From positions 959,380-1,023,379 of the forward strand of contig JAHNZQ020003147.1 in assembly GCA_019155205.2 (NCBI GenBank): a DNA stretch of 64,000 bases. The letters are read 5' to 3'. Both the position numbers and the translations under genes were made by a program. A model generated the notes under the pieces. It was given only the letters and a program-made list of their open reading frames with translations. It was not told where the DNA came from and did no database searches. This document shows, piece by piece, positions 10,801-20,172 of the stretch; the first letter of the stretch is position 1, and every line of letters begins with the position of its first letter. This DNA is from Gracilaria vermiculophylla. Lineage: Eukaryota > Rhodophyta > Florideophyceae > Gracilariales > Gracilariaceae.

Positions 10801-13757
10801 TCGCTACGGGCTAAGATTCTATTGATTTCTTCCTCAGTCGGCAGCCCGTCTTCTTGTTCTTCCTCGCTTCCTGCTCCAATATCCACTCGGAGTAGCTCTC
10901 GCAACATGGCCTGCCTCTCGGAATCTTTGCTTGATTCATCAAACATACCAGCTCGAATGATTTTCTTCTCTAAACCGCGCTTGAAAGATGCTCTTTCCAT
11001 AACATTTTCTTCAATTGATTTTGCGGTTATCATTCGCAACACTAGCACCTCCTTCTGCTGACCAATCCGATGAGCTCGATCCTGAGCTTGTTCATCCATA
11101 GACGGATTCCAATCGCTATCAAAAATTATAACAGTGTCAGCTGTTTGTAAGTTAACTCCGAGACCACCAGCTCTTGTTGTCAACAAGAAGACGTTGACAT
11201 CTGAATCTGCGTTGTTAAAATCAGTAACCATGGCTTTCCTATCATCGTTGCTTGTCCCCCCATCCAGTCTATAAAACGGAATATTTCGATACCGGAGAAG
11301 TCTTTCCTGCAGGTCCACTACTTTAGTCATTTGATTGAAGATTAGTATGCGGTGATCTGTCCTCAGCAATTTCATAATTATGGAGTCCAGCATGTCAAAC
11401 TTTCCTGACGCTCTCCACAACACATGAGAATCTACAACTTGATTTGAATGATCAGCATGAAACAGATATGGATGATTACAGCATTTTCTCATCTGGACTG
11501 CAGGATTCGAAAGCTTGTCATATCGCTGTCGCCCATGCTTGTCAGTGAAAAGCAGGCGTTCTGACTTCAGAATCCTTACGTACATGTACTTTTGCCAAGC
11601 GGACATTTCGCATAGCACGATATGCTCTTGTTTCGCCGGTAATTGCTCACCCATTCGAAGGACGTCCGACTTCATCCGTCGTAGAAGAAATGGTCGTAGC
11701 ACTTGGTGCAATCTCCGTATGATCAGTAAACTCTCTTCTTCTGTGAGCTGCGTCTCTTGCTCGGTCTGTGGGTTCTTCTCGACTCCCATATTTGCAAAGG
11801 GTAACGCAAACCAACTTTCAAAAGACTCAGCGCTCTTGAACACATTGGGCAACAAAAAGTTAAGCAAAGCCCAGAGCTCTGTTAATGAGTTCTGCAATGG
11901 CGTACCCGTGAGCAACAAGCGATTGCGGCTTCGATAGTGTGTATGAAGAACAGAACTAAGCTTACTTTCATGATTTTTGATTCTATGCCCCTCATCAATA
12001 ATGATATGCTGCCATTCGACGCGTTTCAAGAAGTTTTTCCCTCGAACCACGTACTCATAGGTCACAAGACACACATTGAAGCTCTTCTTCTCAATCACCT
12101 CTTCATACAAACGCTTCCGTGTTCGAGGGTCCCCCTTGAAAACCACAACTCTTATTACTGGAGCCCACCGTGCAAATTCCATTTCCCAGTTGCTCACCGT
12201 AGAAAGAGGAACAATGATTAAATACGGCCCAGGATTGTCTTTACGCTCCATTAAGTGAGCTATGAGACCGATTGTCTGAACTGTTTTCCCAAGACCCATC
12301 TCATCGGCAAGGATACCATTTAAGCGATTATTGTACAAACTTAGCATCCAATGGATACCATGCAATTGGTATTCTTTCAAAGTTCCACCGACTAATAATG
12401 TAGGTTGTGATCTTACTTCTTCTTTGATTGCATGGGCAATCTCGTAATAGTTGCTGCGATTTCCAGACTTGGCAGCTGTGTTGTTCTCGTATTCAACTAC
12501 GCCACTTCGCGCTCTTTCTTCTTTGACAACAGCACCAAGTTCTCGGAGATATTTGTCTGTTTGCTGTAGCAGTTCCAACAAACGCGTATTCTTTGTTTGT
12601 TTGACAAGCTCCAGATAACCCTCCTCGTCATCGTCCTTGAGTGCCTGAATACGAGCCTTTTCCGCTTCTCTTTCGGCCCGACTTGCATTCCTTGCGTACT
12701 CTTCGTGATACTTGAGAAGTGCTTTGTTCATTGCTCGCACCCCTCTCTTTACTGTATCCCTGTGATAACTTCGGAACTTGTTGAGATGGTCCGCCATGGC
12801 GTTAATCCACGCCTGCCTCTTTCGACGAGCATCCTTTTCTTCGTTCTCGACCTGACGTTGTCTTGCTCGCTCAACCCTTTCGAACTCGCGTTGCAACTGT
12901 TTCAGTGTGCGGGCTTTAGACCTCGAATTGCGGCGACCGTCAAGGGTACCGGTTTGGTACTCGTTCCATATAGACTGACGAATTCGGCTTTGCAAAGACA
13001 TGAGCTTGACATGGCGAATTCGCGTTTCAAGAAGGGCAGCGTTTCGGGGACTAAGCGTCTTAACGCCAGCGGTGTGGTCTGTGAGAATACGAGCTATGTC
13101 AGAACATATGGCATCGGTGCGGGCTTTGAGCGACCTGTAGCGTTCGTTAACGAGGGTGTTCTGGTCCAACCCCATGTACCTTCCTCGCTGCAGTCCTTGG
13201 CAAGTAATGGAAATTCGACGCTGTTCCCAAGGGAGCATCTCCTCAGGGGTAGGCATTTCTGGTTCGTGAGCCCTTGCGGCTTCTACGCAACTTGCGCGGG
13301 ACTTTTGAAAATCTGCTTGAAGCTCGTGGAAACGTTTTCTCTCCGACATGATGTCTTCCTTCTCCTGATACTGTTGTCTAGCTAAATGCACATTTTGGGT
13401 TTCTGGGGGAACGCGAAGGCCCGTGGAAGGGTCGAAGCCGGAAACCAGCCCCTGGGTGATAGCAGCATTGAGCTCCTGTGGAAAAGGCTTGTGCTCACGA
13501 TAGAGCTTTTCGGCGAGAAGCTGGAGGCGGGCCGCTTGGACCTGCGCAAAAGTGACAGAGGTACAAGGAAGGGGGCATGTGTGTGCCTTGAGGACTCGGA
13601 GGATGGCATTGTACACGGGGGTTTTGGTGGCCGCGGCCGAACCGAAGCCGCGCCTCAGGGTGAAGAGGAGATTACAGAGGGCTCGTAACTGCTCAGCTTC
13701 GAGCGGAGTGCGGTGAGGATGTGCCTCAAGCAGACGAACAGCCTGTTGTGACGCCAT
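7848..13757 (-). CDS. BRM: SWI/SNF ATPase, BRM/SMARCA2-4 type
   Basis: ATP-dependent nucleosome remodeller, nuclear. 1969 residues from ATG 13757 (MASQQAVRLLEAH). Domains in order: a QLQ-like segment (about residues 68-102), an Arg/Lys/Glu-rich HSA and post-HSA region (about 290-410), the SNF2 ATPase with Walker A DEMGLGKT (about 483-491) and DEGH box (about 586), the helicase C lobe with RLDGGT and RAHRIGQ (about 895), and a SnAC-like region ending near PEWATKV (about 1018). QLQ+HSA+SnAC places it in the BRM/BRG1 subfamily. The remaining ~950 residues are low-complexity: Lys/Ser/acidic, then Pro/Met/His/Gln-rich with a run of about 25 Pro. I see no bromodomain. The frame stays open upstream of 13757 but runs into the divergent SKIP gene, so that extension was rejected. 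Confidence 0.95.
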   Translation of the reverse strand: MASQQAVRLLEAHPHRTPLEAEQLRALCNLLFTLRRGFGSAAATKTPVYNAILRVLKAHTCPLPCTSVTFAQVQAARLQLLAEKLYREHKPFPQELNAAITQGLVSGFDPSTGLRVPPETQNVHLARQQYQEKEDIMSERKRFHELQADFQKSRASCVEAARAHEPEMPTPEEMLPWEQRRISITCQGLQRGRYMGLDQNTLVNERYRSLKARTDAICSDIARILTDHTAGVKTLSPRNAALLETRIRHVKLMSLQSRIRQSIWNEYQTGTLDGRRNSRSKARTLKQLQREFERVERARQRQVENEEKDARRKRQAWINAMADHLNKFRSYHRDTVKRGVRAMNKALLKYHEEYARNASRAEREAEKARIQALKDDDEEGYLELVKQTKNTRLLELLQQTDKYLRELGAVVKEERARSGVVEYENNTAAKSGNRSNYYEIAHAIKEEVRSQPTLLVGGTLKEYQLHGIHWMLSLYNNRLNGILADEMGLGKTVQTIGLIAHLMERKDNPGPYLIIVPLSTVSNWEMEFARWAPVIRVVVFKGDPRTRKRLYEEVIEKKSFNVCLVTYEYVVRGKNFLKRVEWQHIIIDEGHRIKNHESKLSSVLHTHYRSRNRLLLTGTPLQNSLTELWALLNFLLPNVFKSAESFESWFALPFANMGVEKNPQTEQETQLTEEESLLIIRRLHQVLRPFLLRRMKSDVLRMGEQLPAKQEHIVLCEMSAWQKYMYVRILKSERLLFTDKHGRQRYDKLSNPAVQMRKCCNHPYLFHADHSNQVVDSHVLWRASGKFDMLDSIIMKLLRTDHRILIFNQMTKVVDLQERLLRYRNIPFYRLDGGTSNDDRKAMVTDFNNADSDVNVFLLTTRAGGLGVNLQTADTVIIFDSDWNPSMDEQAQDRAHRIGQQKEVLVLRMITAKSIEENVMERASFKRGLEKKIIRAGMFDESSKDSERQAMLRELLRVDIGAGSEEEQEDGLPTEEEINRILARSEAEFHKFMIIDEERRREIAPRSRLLIDNEIPEWATKVPEALLKKASISGAGSWGSCGGIDISLINGPKKRRAATENVSYGVDQLSERAYIKLMERSEAGEEVSLNDAIRKDTTRRKRRRKNGVGVNEKILAAEKRFRTNAASGDEGGTDTVASADHVKESPASESITGTRLAATKLPANTQYNDVEDENGTGGENSFVPSAAEDMVIEEDDEDDNDEDKAALHTEVAALTGGFEQLKSDEDGRSSSSDEAVIRHRSKKGKRRNSSTNRKKIIEDSDSSDVTEEPRKLKLLHKRRKRAMISSSESPSPDATESSTVMEVKSKRARRSRVSDMQSEDEDAHESRSKGKEKKFNEKKGENLAPDDSKKAQELPKPPRKKNIQSDLVKKKGVSELKHKKLAKDAIKEKKSGVSAKDKKEAAEGSKDRSLPNVISSLKSRKEGQDSGKEAKDPKDAKKSRADPSLFDELPDLPRIPRVSRANATSQNKDSKKPPAAPTNARPPIPPPSSSQVTTSQPRNSSQHRNGPPLSRPSPPRGSPSHRISPQHRASQQHRSSALHRGAQQLYNSPPRINAPPSHLLNSQRMNAPKHMGPPPLAPPHMGPPPHLVAAQQMAQQMAACQRMGMAPQIHPHMPPPPPPPPQSHMQLQQHMPPPHISQMQMMNSMPRMPPQQMTNPQHMPPMPMMPPPPQHMGVPQHMGVPRRMPPPPHHMGNPPMGAQNMSHSQPFVPSNHMGHPSHHGGPLSMAMPPPPPPPPPPPPPPPPPPPPPPPSEALGQGLHIRSGSGPRGQPLGRQGAYPPHHHGGDLSKGGGNGNSNGGEGRNLADDANNGGTHMAYAPCPPGFSNGQSGMSGPPPIHRPSIGHFANQDGGSMTMSRQRPGPARSGGSRPGQLRAGQLQGSQRNQNARYGSSGYIRGFGGWSDGNSTYRTMGNRPHSGGKLGRSHAAPGEKGEATAAEGKQRNGGGVSKDARQSNEGEKGANEDGKAADS
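8506..8577. repeat. GGC/GGT trinucleotide repeat encoding polyproline
   Basis: About 24 GGN triplets on the plus strand, read on the minus strand as an unbroken polyproline run in the C-terminal tail of the SNF2 protein. Synonymous GGC/GGT alternation suggests the peptide, not only the DNA, is maintained. Likely length-polymorphic. Confidence 0.8.
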
Positions 13758-14088
13758 TGGGATGCTCGCAGGAGCCGTTTTTGAACAAGTGGAGCGGATC
13801 GAAACAGCATGCGTAAGCAACCGAGTAGAGAGCAGCGCGACAGTCCACAGGCAAGTCGCCGCGCCCCAGCGCTTCTTCCATGAATGGCGTCCCAATTCAC
13901 AGTTCTCTGGCGCTCCGTTGATTGGGCACCGACTGCGGGGGGGGGCGCCTTTTTTTGATTTTCGCTTTGTATGCGCTGCAACCGCCTCACGCACGTGTTG
14001 CGTCCAGCCGTCGGCAACCGCGGCTGCTGCCCTTCCGTCCCCCGAGCGCGCGCGTTCCTTGCTCATCCCCCTCCACCGCCCCCCCGCC
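13758..14088. promoter_or_regulatory. Bidirectional promoter region, BRM/SKIP
   Basis: 331 bp separate the two start codons of head-to-head genes for a remodeller and a splicing/transcription co-regulator. It includes a G-run near 13937-13945. No element is identified with confidence. Confidence 0.5.
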
Positions 14089-15729
14089 ATGTCGCTCAAG
14101 GACCTGCTGCCGCCGCCCACCGACGGCAACGTCTTCAGCCCCGCAAGGGAGGTGCCCGCCCGCGCCCTCACCGTCCTCCCCGCGCAGCCCTCCGCCCGCG
14201 CCGGTGTCTCCCGAGTCCTCTCCCTGCCGGCCAACGGCGATGGCCCTGACTACTCCGCGATTGTGCGTCAGGCTGAAAACGCCACCCGAACCGTGCACAC
14301 ATCCTACGACGCATTGGTCGAGAAACCGCGAGACGAGGTGCTCAGGCCCATGCCCACCCGGCAGCAGATCGAGCACACCGCCCGTCGAACTCGCGCCGCC
14401 CTTGAACAAGTCGTCTCGGGGAAGCTCGCCGCCAAAAGTGGCAACCATGCCCACGAAAAGCCTTCCTTTTTGCGCTACACCCCAGCAAACACCAACACCA
14501 CCGCCGCCGCGGGCTCGCGGCAGCGCATCATAAGAATGGTGGAAGCCCCGTCCGACCCCATGGAGCCGCCCAAATTCTCTCATCGAAAAGCGCCTGTAAA
14601 CCCGCCCAGCCCTCCCGTTCCAGTTATGCACTCCCCTGATCGCAAGCCCACCAAGGCGGAGGCTGCTGAGTGGAAAATTCCTCCAGTTGTGTCCAACTGG
14701 AAGAACAACAGAGGCTACACAATAGCTCTGGACAAGCGCTTAGCTGCGGACGGCCGCGCCCACGCTGATCACTCCATTAACGACAGGTTTGCGGAAATGG
14801 CCGAGGCGCTCTACAATGCAGAGCGTGTGGCAAGAGAGCAAGTAGAACGACGGGCTCGGTTGCAGCGCCAGGTCAACGCTAAGGCCAAGGAAGCTAGTGA
14901 AAGAAAGTTTCGGGAGCTGGCGGAAAAGTCTCGTCGTGAAAGAAAAGGATACTTGGGTCTTTCGGAAAGAACCGACATGCCCAGCTCCGCTGCACCGTCC
15001 GAGGTTGTTGGCTTCAGGGAGTATCCGGGGCTTGTTTCTGCCGTCCCGGTGGAAGACGAAGCACCACCCCTTCTGGCCGCTAATGAGGCTTCTGAAGCTG
15101 GGAAGAAGCGGCGGCGAACAAGATTTGGCGATAGCGGCGAAAATGGGGAGGACGCCAATGACGATGAACGACGAAGGGATGAGATAAGAAATGAACGCCG
15201 AATTCAACGAGAGCGAGAGCTGCGCGGTCGAGAGGAGGATAACACAGACATGGACCGACCGACACTGAAGCGCTCGAAGTTAACCAGAGATCAGGACCGC
15301 GACGTTGCTGAGCGCGTAGCTTTGGGTCAATCTGCATCGGCAAAACCGTCTGGGGAGGTTATGTACGATCAACGCCTGTTCAACCAGGAAGCAGGAAGCA
15401 CTAGAAGAGGCGGATTATCGATTGTGGGAGGCTACGGGGCAGATGATGCATATAATATTTATGACAAACCTTTGTTTGTGGGTTCCAACTCTGCGGCGAA
15501 GTTTCAATATCGAACATCACTTGCAAACAATGTCGATGAAAGAGAACGTCGATTTCGTGCTGATCGCGGGTTTGGCGGGGATGACGGCAAGGCGGAGGTG
15601 TCGGCGCCTGCAGGACCTCGAAATAAGCCTGTTGAATTTGAACGCGACGTTCCCTCTGAGCGTAGAGCCGGGGAGGATCCGTACGGGATAGACAAATTCT
15701 TTGAAGAAGCCAAGGATCGCGGAAACTGA
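14089..15729 (+). CDS. SKIP: SNW-domain protein SKIP/Prp45
   Basis: Spliceosome component (NineTeen-complex related/activated spliceosome) and transcription co-regulator, nuclear. 546 residues, close to human SNW1 (536). The start MSLKDLLPPPTD matches the family N-terminus. The SNW signature SNWKNNRGYTIALDKR lies at about residues 201-217, followed by the conserved charged region with RLxxDGR and NDRFAEMAEALY. The C-terminal part has VMYDQRLFNQ, GYGADDAYNIYDKPLF and DPYGIDKFF, all family hallmarks. Frame positions upstream of 14089 are open but not conserved and overlap the BRM promoter, so I chose the 14089 ATG. No introns. Confidence 0.96.
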   Translation: MSLKDLLPPPTDGNVFSPAREVPARALTVLPAQPSARAGVSRVLSLPANGDGPDYSAIVRQAENATRTVHTSYDALVEKPRDEVLRPMPTRQQIEHTARRTRAALEQVVSGKLAAKSGNHAHEKPSFLRYTPANTNTTAAAGSRQRIIRMVEAPSDPMEPPKFSHRKAPVNPPSPPVPVMHSPDRKPTKAEAAEWKIPPVVSNWKNNRGYTIALDKRLAADGRAHADHSINDRFAEMAEALYNAERVAREQVERRARLQRQVNAKAKEASERKFRELAEKSRRERKGYLGLSERTDMPSSAAPSEVVGFREYPGLVSAVPVEDEAPPLLAANEASEAGKKRRRTRFGDSGENGEDANDDERRRDEIRNERRIQRERELRGREEDNTDMDRPTLKRSKLTRDQDRDVAERVALGQSASAKPSGEVMYDQRLFNQEAGSTRRGGLSIVGGYGADDAYNIYDKPLFVGSNSAAKFQYRTSLANNVDERERRFRADRGFGGDDGKAEVSAPAGPRNKPVEFERDVPSERRAGEDPYGIDKFFEEAKDRGN

Positions 15730-16515
15730 AACCCGTCGTCGATGCAATCCTGAGGAGAACAACCGCCTCGCTTTGGTTCGGAGTGCCACGGACTGGTCTG
15801 TTCAGATGCCCCATATCGCTTTTTATAAAAGCGGTGGGCTCTACCCGGCATCGGTCGTTTCACGCGCTATTTCTGTATTCCACTGGCTGTCACCATCTCA
15901 TTTCGAGATTCTTTTATTGCAAACTGCTGAGGAGTGGTACTCGCGAGCTCCTCACCAAAGCGTGCGTGCTGTAGACTAACGTAAATGGTTCCTCAGATAT
16001 TTACGTTTTGGTGCAGGTGCTCGCACAAAATCTCACTTGCTGTCGGGCGCTGAACGTGCTAGTTTGCGTGGCACGTGAGAACCAGTTGGGAAGGATGTCT
16101 TACTTTGGCATTGCTGGTTAGGCACGAGTGCAATTCAATGGTCCTGGATCAAGTACTAAATAGCTTTTTTTACAGTACGCGTGGAGAGATCGTTAATGCA
16201 TTCGGATCCAAATATTGTACACGTGGCCATGTGGACACGAAACGATCCCAATGAACTCTGGTAGCTAAATCGAGTTTTTCGTTTGCAGTAATAAATTAAT
16301 TTGCCACGTTGGTCATCCGGCGCGCCGCTACCCGGCAGCTGTGACCGCCGTCAATCCTCGTATGCATATATTACTCACCGAAGCGTGAAAGTGCGCTGTC
16401 GCTCAAAACGATCACGTACGTATCTTTGCACTACTACAAGTCAGACTGCAGATCTCCTGTCTGCCTGCCTTATCTTTCGTCCTACCAAGGGTGTCTTTGA
16501 TTCTTCGTGTTCATC
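15730..16515. other. Intergenic region with a 9-bp inverted repeat
   Basis: Region between SKIP and eIF3L, both plus strand. A perfect inverted repeat, AACGTAAAT (15978-15986) and ATTTACGTT (15999-16007) with a 12-nt loop, lies about 250 bp after the SKIP stop. No gene is seen; it should hold the eIF3L promoter. Confidence 0.45.
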
Positions 16516-18153
16516 ATGGAAGGCTTATGGCGTCGTGGGGGCACCCCGCAAATGACCTTCACCGATGCAGATATTGAGGCTGCGGAAGAACGGACGGCCA
16601 ATGAGTTGTACAGCGAAGTGCCTGAGATTGTCCGTCAATTTCTCAGCTACATGCACAAAACTTTCCTCGATCGCAATATTGTCGAATTGCACAACTTGTA
16701 CGAACAAGTATTTTCTCGGCTCACGGACCGGTACTTCAAGTCTTCCAGTTGGCCCGCAGCGGATTTTATAGCCGAATACGTGGATGAGGATCCAACATTC
16801 ATATTGCTTTACAATGAGCTTTACTACCGCCACCTCTTTTCGAAGATGAGCCCCACACTAGCACAACGCGTGGAGTCATGGCAGAATTATTGTTCTCTAT
16901 TCGAAACTTTTCTCAAGCATGGCATGATCGACCATGACCTTCCGCCCTCATGGCTGTGGGATATGATTGATGAGTTTATATATCAGTTTGAAAGTTGGTG
17001 CCAATACCGAGCGAAGCTCAAGAGCAAAACTCCTGAAGAGATTCAATATTTTCGGGAAAACGATCACATATGGAACGTGCGAGCGGTATTATCTCTTCTA
17101 ACCTACTTGGTTCACAAGTCAAATATCATATCTTGGCTCTTAAGAGGCGAACCAAGTGGATCAAATGACCCTGATAGCTCTAACTTCGATATAAGCACCC
17201 TGCCTGTGTACCGTTACATCGGCTACTTCTCCATAATTGGCTTGCTTCGCGTCAATACTTTGCTTGGCGATTATCGTCTTGCGCTCATGGTGCTTCAACC
17301 GCTGGACTTTGATGTATCGACGGCGTTGTTTACCCATGTCACCGCTTGTCACGTATCGATTTACTATTATATGGGCTTCTGCTACATCATGCTTCGAAGA
17401 TACGAGGATGCCGTTCGCGTGTTCAGTTCAAATATCATTCATATTGGTCGTATCAAGCATAATCACACACGAAGTTATCAGTATGAACAAATCAACAAGC
17501 GAAATGATCAGATGATGGCCTTACTAGCATTGTGCCTTGCCATGCAACCGCAACAAGTTGATGAGAGCATGATGTCAATGGTGCGAGAGAAGTCCAGTGA
17601 CAGACTTTCTCGCATGCGCCAAGGAGAATTACAAGCATTCGAAGATTTATTCAACTACGCCAGTCCAAAGTTCATTTCGCCAGCACCCCCGGACTATGAT
17701 ACGGCAGACGATACAAACATGGAGGCGCCAAGATTGCAGACTAAGCTCTTCATGCAAGTGGTCAAGTCACAGATTGTCTTACCAGAAGTGCGCTCGTACC
17801 TCAAGCTATACACAACAATTGAGATTGGGAAGCTTGGAGCGTTGATGGATGTTGAAGCTGGAACTTTCAGAAGTCATCTACATGCGCTGAAACACAGGAG
17901 CTGGACAATCACCGGCAGCTTCGCCAGTCCCCCTCTTAACGGAGTTTTCTCTACTTCTTCAGATGTTGGATTTTACATTGAAGGCGAGGTAGTGCACATT
18001 TCAGATACTAAACAATCTTCTCGATACGGAGAATATTTCATAGATAACATCAAGAAGCTAGACGATTTGCACAATCAACTGAAGCGAAAGCTAGTTCTGG
18101 ACAGCAGCAAGTTCAATCCGAAGGGAGGACGGAAAGCAGTTCGTGCCTCTTAA
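16516..18153 (+). CDS. EIF3L: Eukaryotic translation initiation factor 3 subunit L
   Basis: Subunit of the eIF3 complex that recruits mRNA and the ternary complex to the 40S ribosome; cytosolic. 545 residues from ATG 16516 (MEGLWRRGG). Family blocks are visible: VPEIVRQFLSYMHKTF, a conserved NYCSLFETFL region, WDMIDEFIYQFESWCQYR, and IWNVRAVLSLLTYLVHKSNI. The C-terminal third is a helical PCI-type region (LFMQVVKSQIVLPEVRSYLKLYTTIEIGKL). Length matches the family (about 560). No intron. The stop is 36 bp from the stop of the convergent minus-strand gene. Confidence 0.95.
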   Translation: MEGLWRRGGTPQMTFTDADIEAAEERTANELYSEVPEIVRQFLSYMHKTFLDRNIVELHNLYEQVFSRLTDRYFKSSSWPAADFIAEYVDEDPTFILLYNELYYRHLFSKMSPTLAQRVESWQNYCSLFETFLKHGMIDHDLPPSWLWDMIDEFIYQFESWCQYRAKLKSKTPEEIQYFRENDHIWNVRAVLSLLTYLVHKSNIISWLLRGEPSGSNDPDSSNFDISTLPVYRYIGYFSIIGLLRVNTLLGDYRLALMVLQPLDFDVSTALFTHVTACHVSIYYYMGFCYIMLRRYEDAVRVFSSNIIHIGRIKHNHTRSYQYEQINKRNDQMMALLALCLAMQPQQVDESMMSMVREKSSDRLSRMRQGELQAFEDLFNYASPKFISPAPPDYDTADDTNMEAPRLQTKLFMQVVKSQIVLPEVRSYLKLYTTIEIGKLGALMDVEAGTFRSHLHALKHRSWTITGSFASPPLNGVFSTSSDVGFYIEGEVVHISDTKQSSRYGEYFIDNIKKLDDLHNQLKRKLVLDSSKFNPKGGRKAVRAS

Positions 18154-18189
18154 ACAGCAGATAAACTATATTTCCAGTCAAAAACACTG

Positions 18190-20172
18190 TTAGTGCGTTT
18201 TGGATTTGTACGAGGAAGTTAAAGTGCTAAACCATTGAGACGTCCCTGTGACGTCAAGGTTTCGCACCGCCGGAGCGATCGATAGATCATCGAGATATGT
18301 GCCACGAAAGCTAGACTGTTTGACAGCTTTCCTGTGCATGAACGCGCCGCACACAATGCCTGCAATCGCAGAGAAGACAACGTAGACAGGAAAGCGTGAA
18401 CCATGTTCTTGCTTCCCGGACAAATGTTTATCGCCCATCACTTCTGCCTTTAAAAGTATCTCCTCGGGCAAGGCCTGGTTGCAAACTTCCTCGTGAAGCA
18501 TGTCCGCTAGCTCGTTCGACAACCCCATCAAATTCATCGTGGCAGATTCGATATTTTCAAACGAGACCGACATCGCCGCTTTGTGCCATCCATCTGAGAG
18601 TGTTCGGAGGCTATCGCGAACTTTGTCTCTGCCCATCTCAATACGACTTCCTTTTTGATGCGGAATTAAACGACTATCCAGACCTTCAAAGTCCAACAAT
18701 TCTTTAGCCTTCCACGAGGCCACTTGAGACCAATCAAGCTCTTGAACCAAGATATTCCGTCTTGCAATGTCTCTCAGAATTACGGGCACCACTCCATTTT
18801 GGGCGCTCAGCTGTGATAAGGTGTCTTGTTCCAATCCACACAGAAGTTCCAACACTTCTTTTGTCGCTTCTGATGTAATGCTCACATGCTCATCCACCGA
18901 TGCATCTCGAAGTCTATTTTCTGCCAGAACCACTGCCTCCTTTCCCACAACTCGTGCTCTTAGTTGCTCGCCTGTGTCAAAGTGTGTTATTCTGGAGTCG
19001 TCGGCAAAGGAGAAAAGATACATAGGTATGTGAGCAATAAAGGAAGAGTCAACAAAGTAACCATAACGTTCCGTCGAGTTCCACATCAGGCTCCGGATTA
19101 GAAGTTCACTATCTAGAACCATTTCGAGCCCCTTGACAGAAAATGACCGCGACACGGCCATGGCCATCCTCGCATCCATCATCATGTCGACTTCTTCTGT
19201 CGAGATTGACACTTCTTTATCCGGGATCACATGATTGTGGAAAAGCGTGTTCAGAACCGTCTCGAACTGTTTCGCGTTAAAGCTGACCCCCAGTGGCTTG
19301 TTTCCTTCACTATCTCCCGCCACACCAGACATCCTCCCTATCACAGCGCTAACGTCAACCAAACTAAGTTTAAAAAAAAGTCTTGTTTCTTGCGGGAAGC
19401 GACGCATCTTTGTTGATGCTGGCGGTGTTAGAAGTTTGGATGTAATGCTATGAAGTTCAAGAGCGTAATCTCCCCATGACTTGGAATTTGCCGCAAGTAA
19501 GTCCCCGACAGTTAAAGACTCGGCCGCCAAAAAGAAAGGTTTGGCACCGACGTCGATGACAGCAAATCGTTTTTCGCTTGCCAATGCGACTGTGCCAACA
19601 GCTCCACCCCCTTCCGCTCGGTAACCGTATTGCGGTGCTACAGATATGGCGTCATAAATCAACACATTGTACACTTGCGGATTGTCACTCGGCCTAAAAT
19701 TTGTATCGGATTGCAGCGTTTCCCAAAACTTGTCCGCCACTGCTGAGCCATCGACAAAGATTGATGTGGACTGCTTTTGAATTGATTGGAGATCGGAATC
19801 CAAAGCTGATGCGGTTTTTTCATCGACGATGCTCATGTCGTAAATGTATGAAAATTGCACAACTGAACATGTGTTAGGGTGCAGTTTTCCAACCAGCGAC
19901 ACCAAAATGTCGTCTTCCTCTGTACTCGGTAGCGCGGCGTAGCGAACTTTTGCAGCGAGATGGCGTAAGAACAGTTTCTTCGCTTCCGGAGTCCATGTGG
20001 CCTCACGCATAAAGAGAGGGAGTGTGCCCGCAAATATTAAACGAATACGAAGAGGAACTGTCACATGTTCGTTCGTGGGTACGCAAGACGCGGTGATTGC
20101 AGATGCTGGCAAGGCCACCAGGATGACAAGCATCGCCAGACAGGCGTGGAAAAGAAACCACAATTTTGTCAT
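18190..20172 (-). CDS. Large lumenal type I membrane protein, unknown function
   Basis: 660 residues from ATG 20172. I chose this internal ATG because it starts a clean signal peptide (MTKLWFLFHACLAMLVILVALPASA); an upstream in-frame ATG at 20235 would add 21 residues before it. Then comes a large region of about 560 residues with alternating hydrophobic strands and amphipathic helices and few Cys. A single transmembrane span follows (FPVYVVFSAIAGIVCGAF) and a ~50-residue cytosolic tail rich in Ser/Thr/Lys. The layout indicates an ER/Golgi or surface protein with most of its mass lumenal. I do not recognise a family. The frame is intact and codon-like throughout, so it is very probably a real gene. 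Confidence 0.75.
   Translation of the reverse strand: MTKLWFLFHACLAMLVILVALPASAITASCVPTNEHVTVPLRIRLIFAGTLPLFMREATWTPEAKKLFLRHLAAKVRYAALPSTEEDDILVSLVGKLHPNTCSVVQFSYIYDMSIVDEKTASALDSDLQSIQKQSTSIFVDGSAVADKFWETLQSDTNFRPSDNPQVYNVLIYDAISVAPQYGYRAEGGGAVGTVALASEKRFAVIDVGAKPFFLAAESLTVGDLLAANSKSWGDYALELHSITSKLLTPPASTKMRRFPQETRLFFKLSLVDVSAVIGRMSGVAGDSEGNKPLGVSFNAKQFETVLNTLFHNHVIPDKEVSISTEEVDMMMDARMAMAVSRSFSVKGLEMVLDSELLIRSLMWNSTERYGYFVDSSFIAHIPMYLFSFADDSRITHFDTGEQLRARVVGKEAVVLAENRLRDASVDEHVSITSEATKEVLELLCGLEQDTLSQLSAQNGVVPVILRDIARRNILVQELDWSQVASWKAKELLDFEGLDSRLIPHQKGSRIEMGRDKVRDSLRTLSDGWHKAAMSVSFENIESATMNLMGLSNELADMLHEEVCNQALPEEILLKAEVMGDKHLSGKQEHGSRFPVYVVFSAIAGIVCGAFMHRKAVKQSSFRGTYLDDLSIAPAVRNLDVTGTSQWFSTLTSSYKSKTH

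Noticed and set aside
13758..14234. 159-codon N-terminal extension of the SNF2 frame
   Set aside because: It overlaps the divergent SKIP coding start, is compositionally unlike the protein, and the family-like N-terminus begins at ATG 13757.
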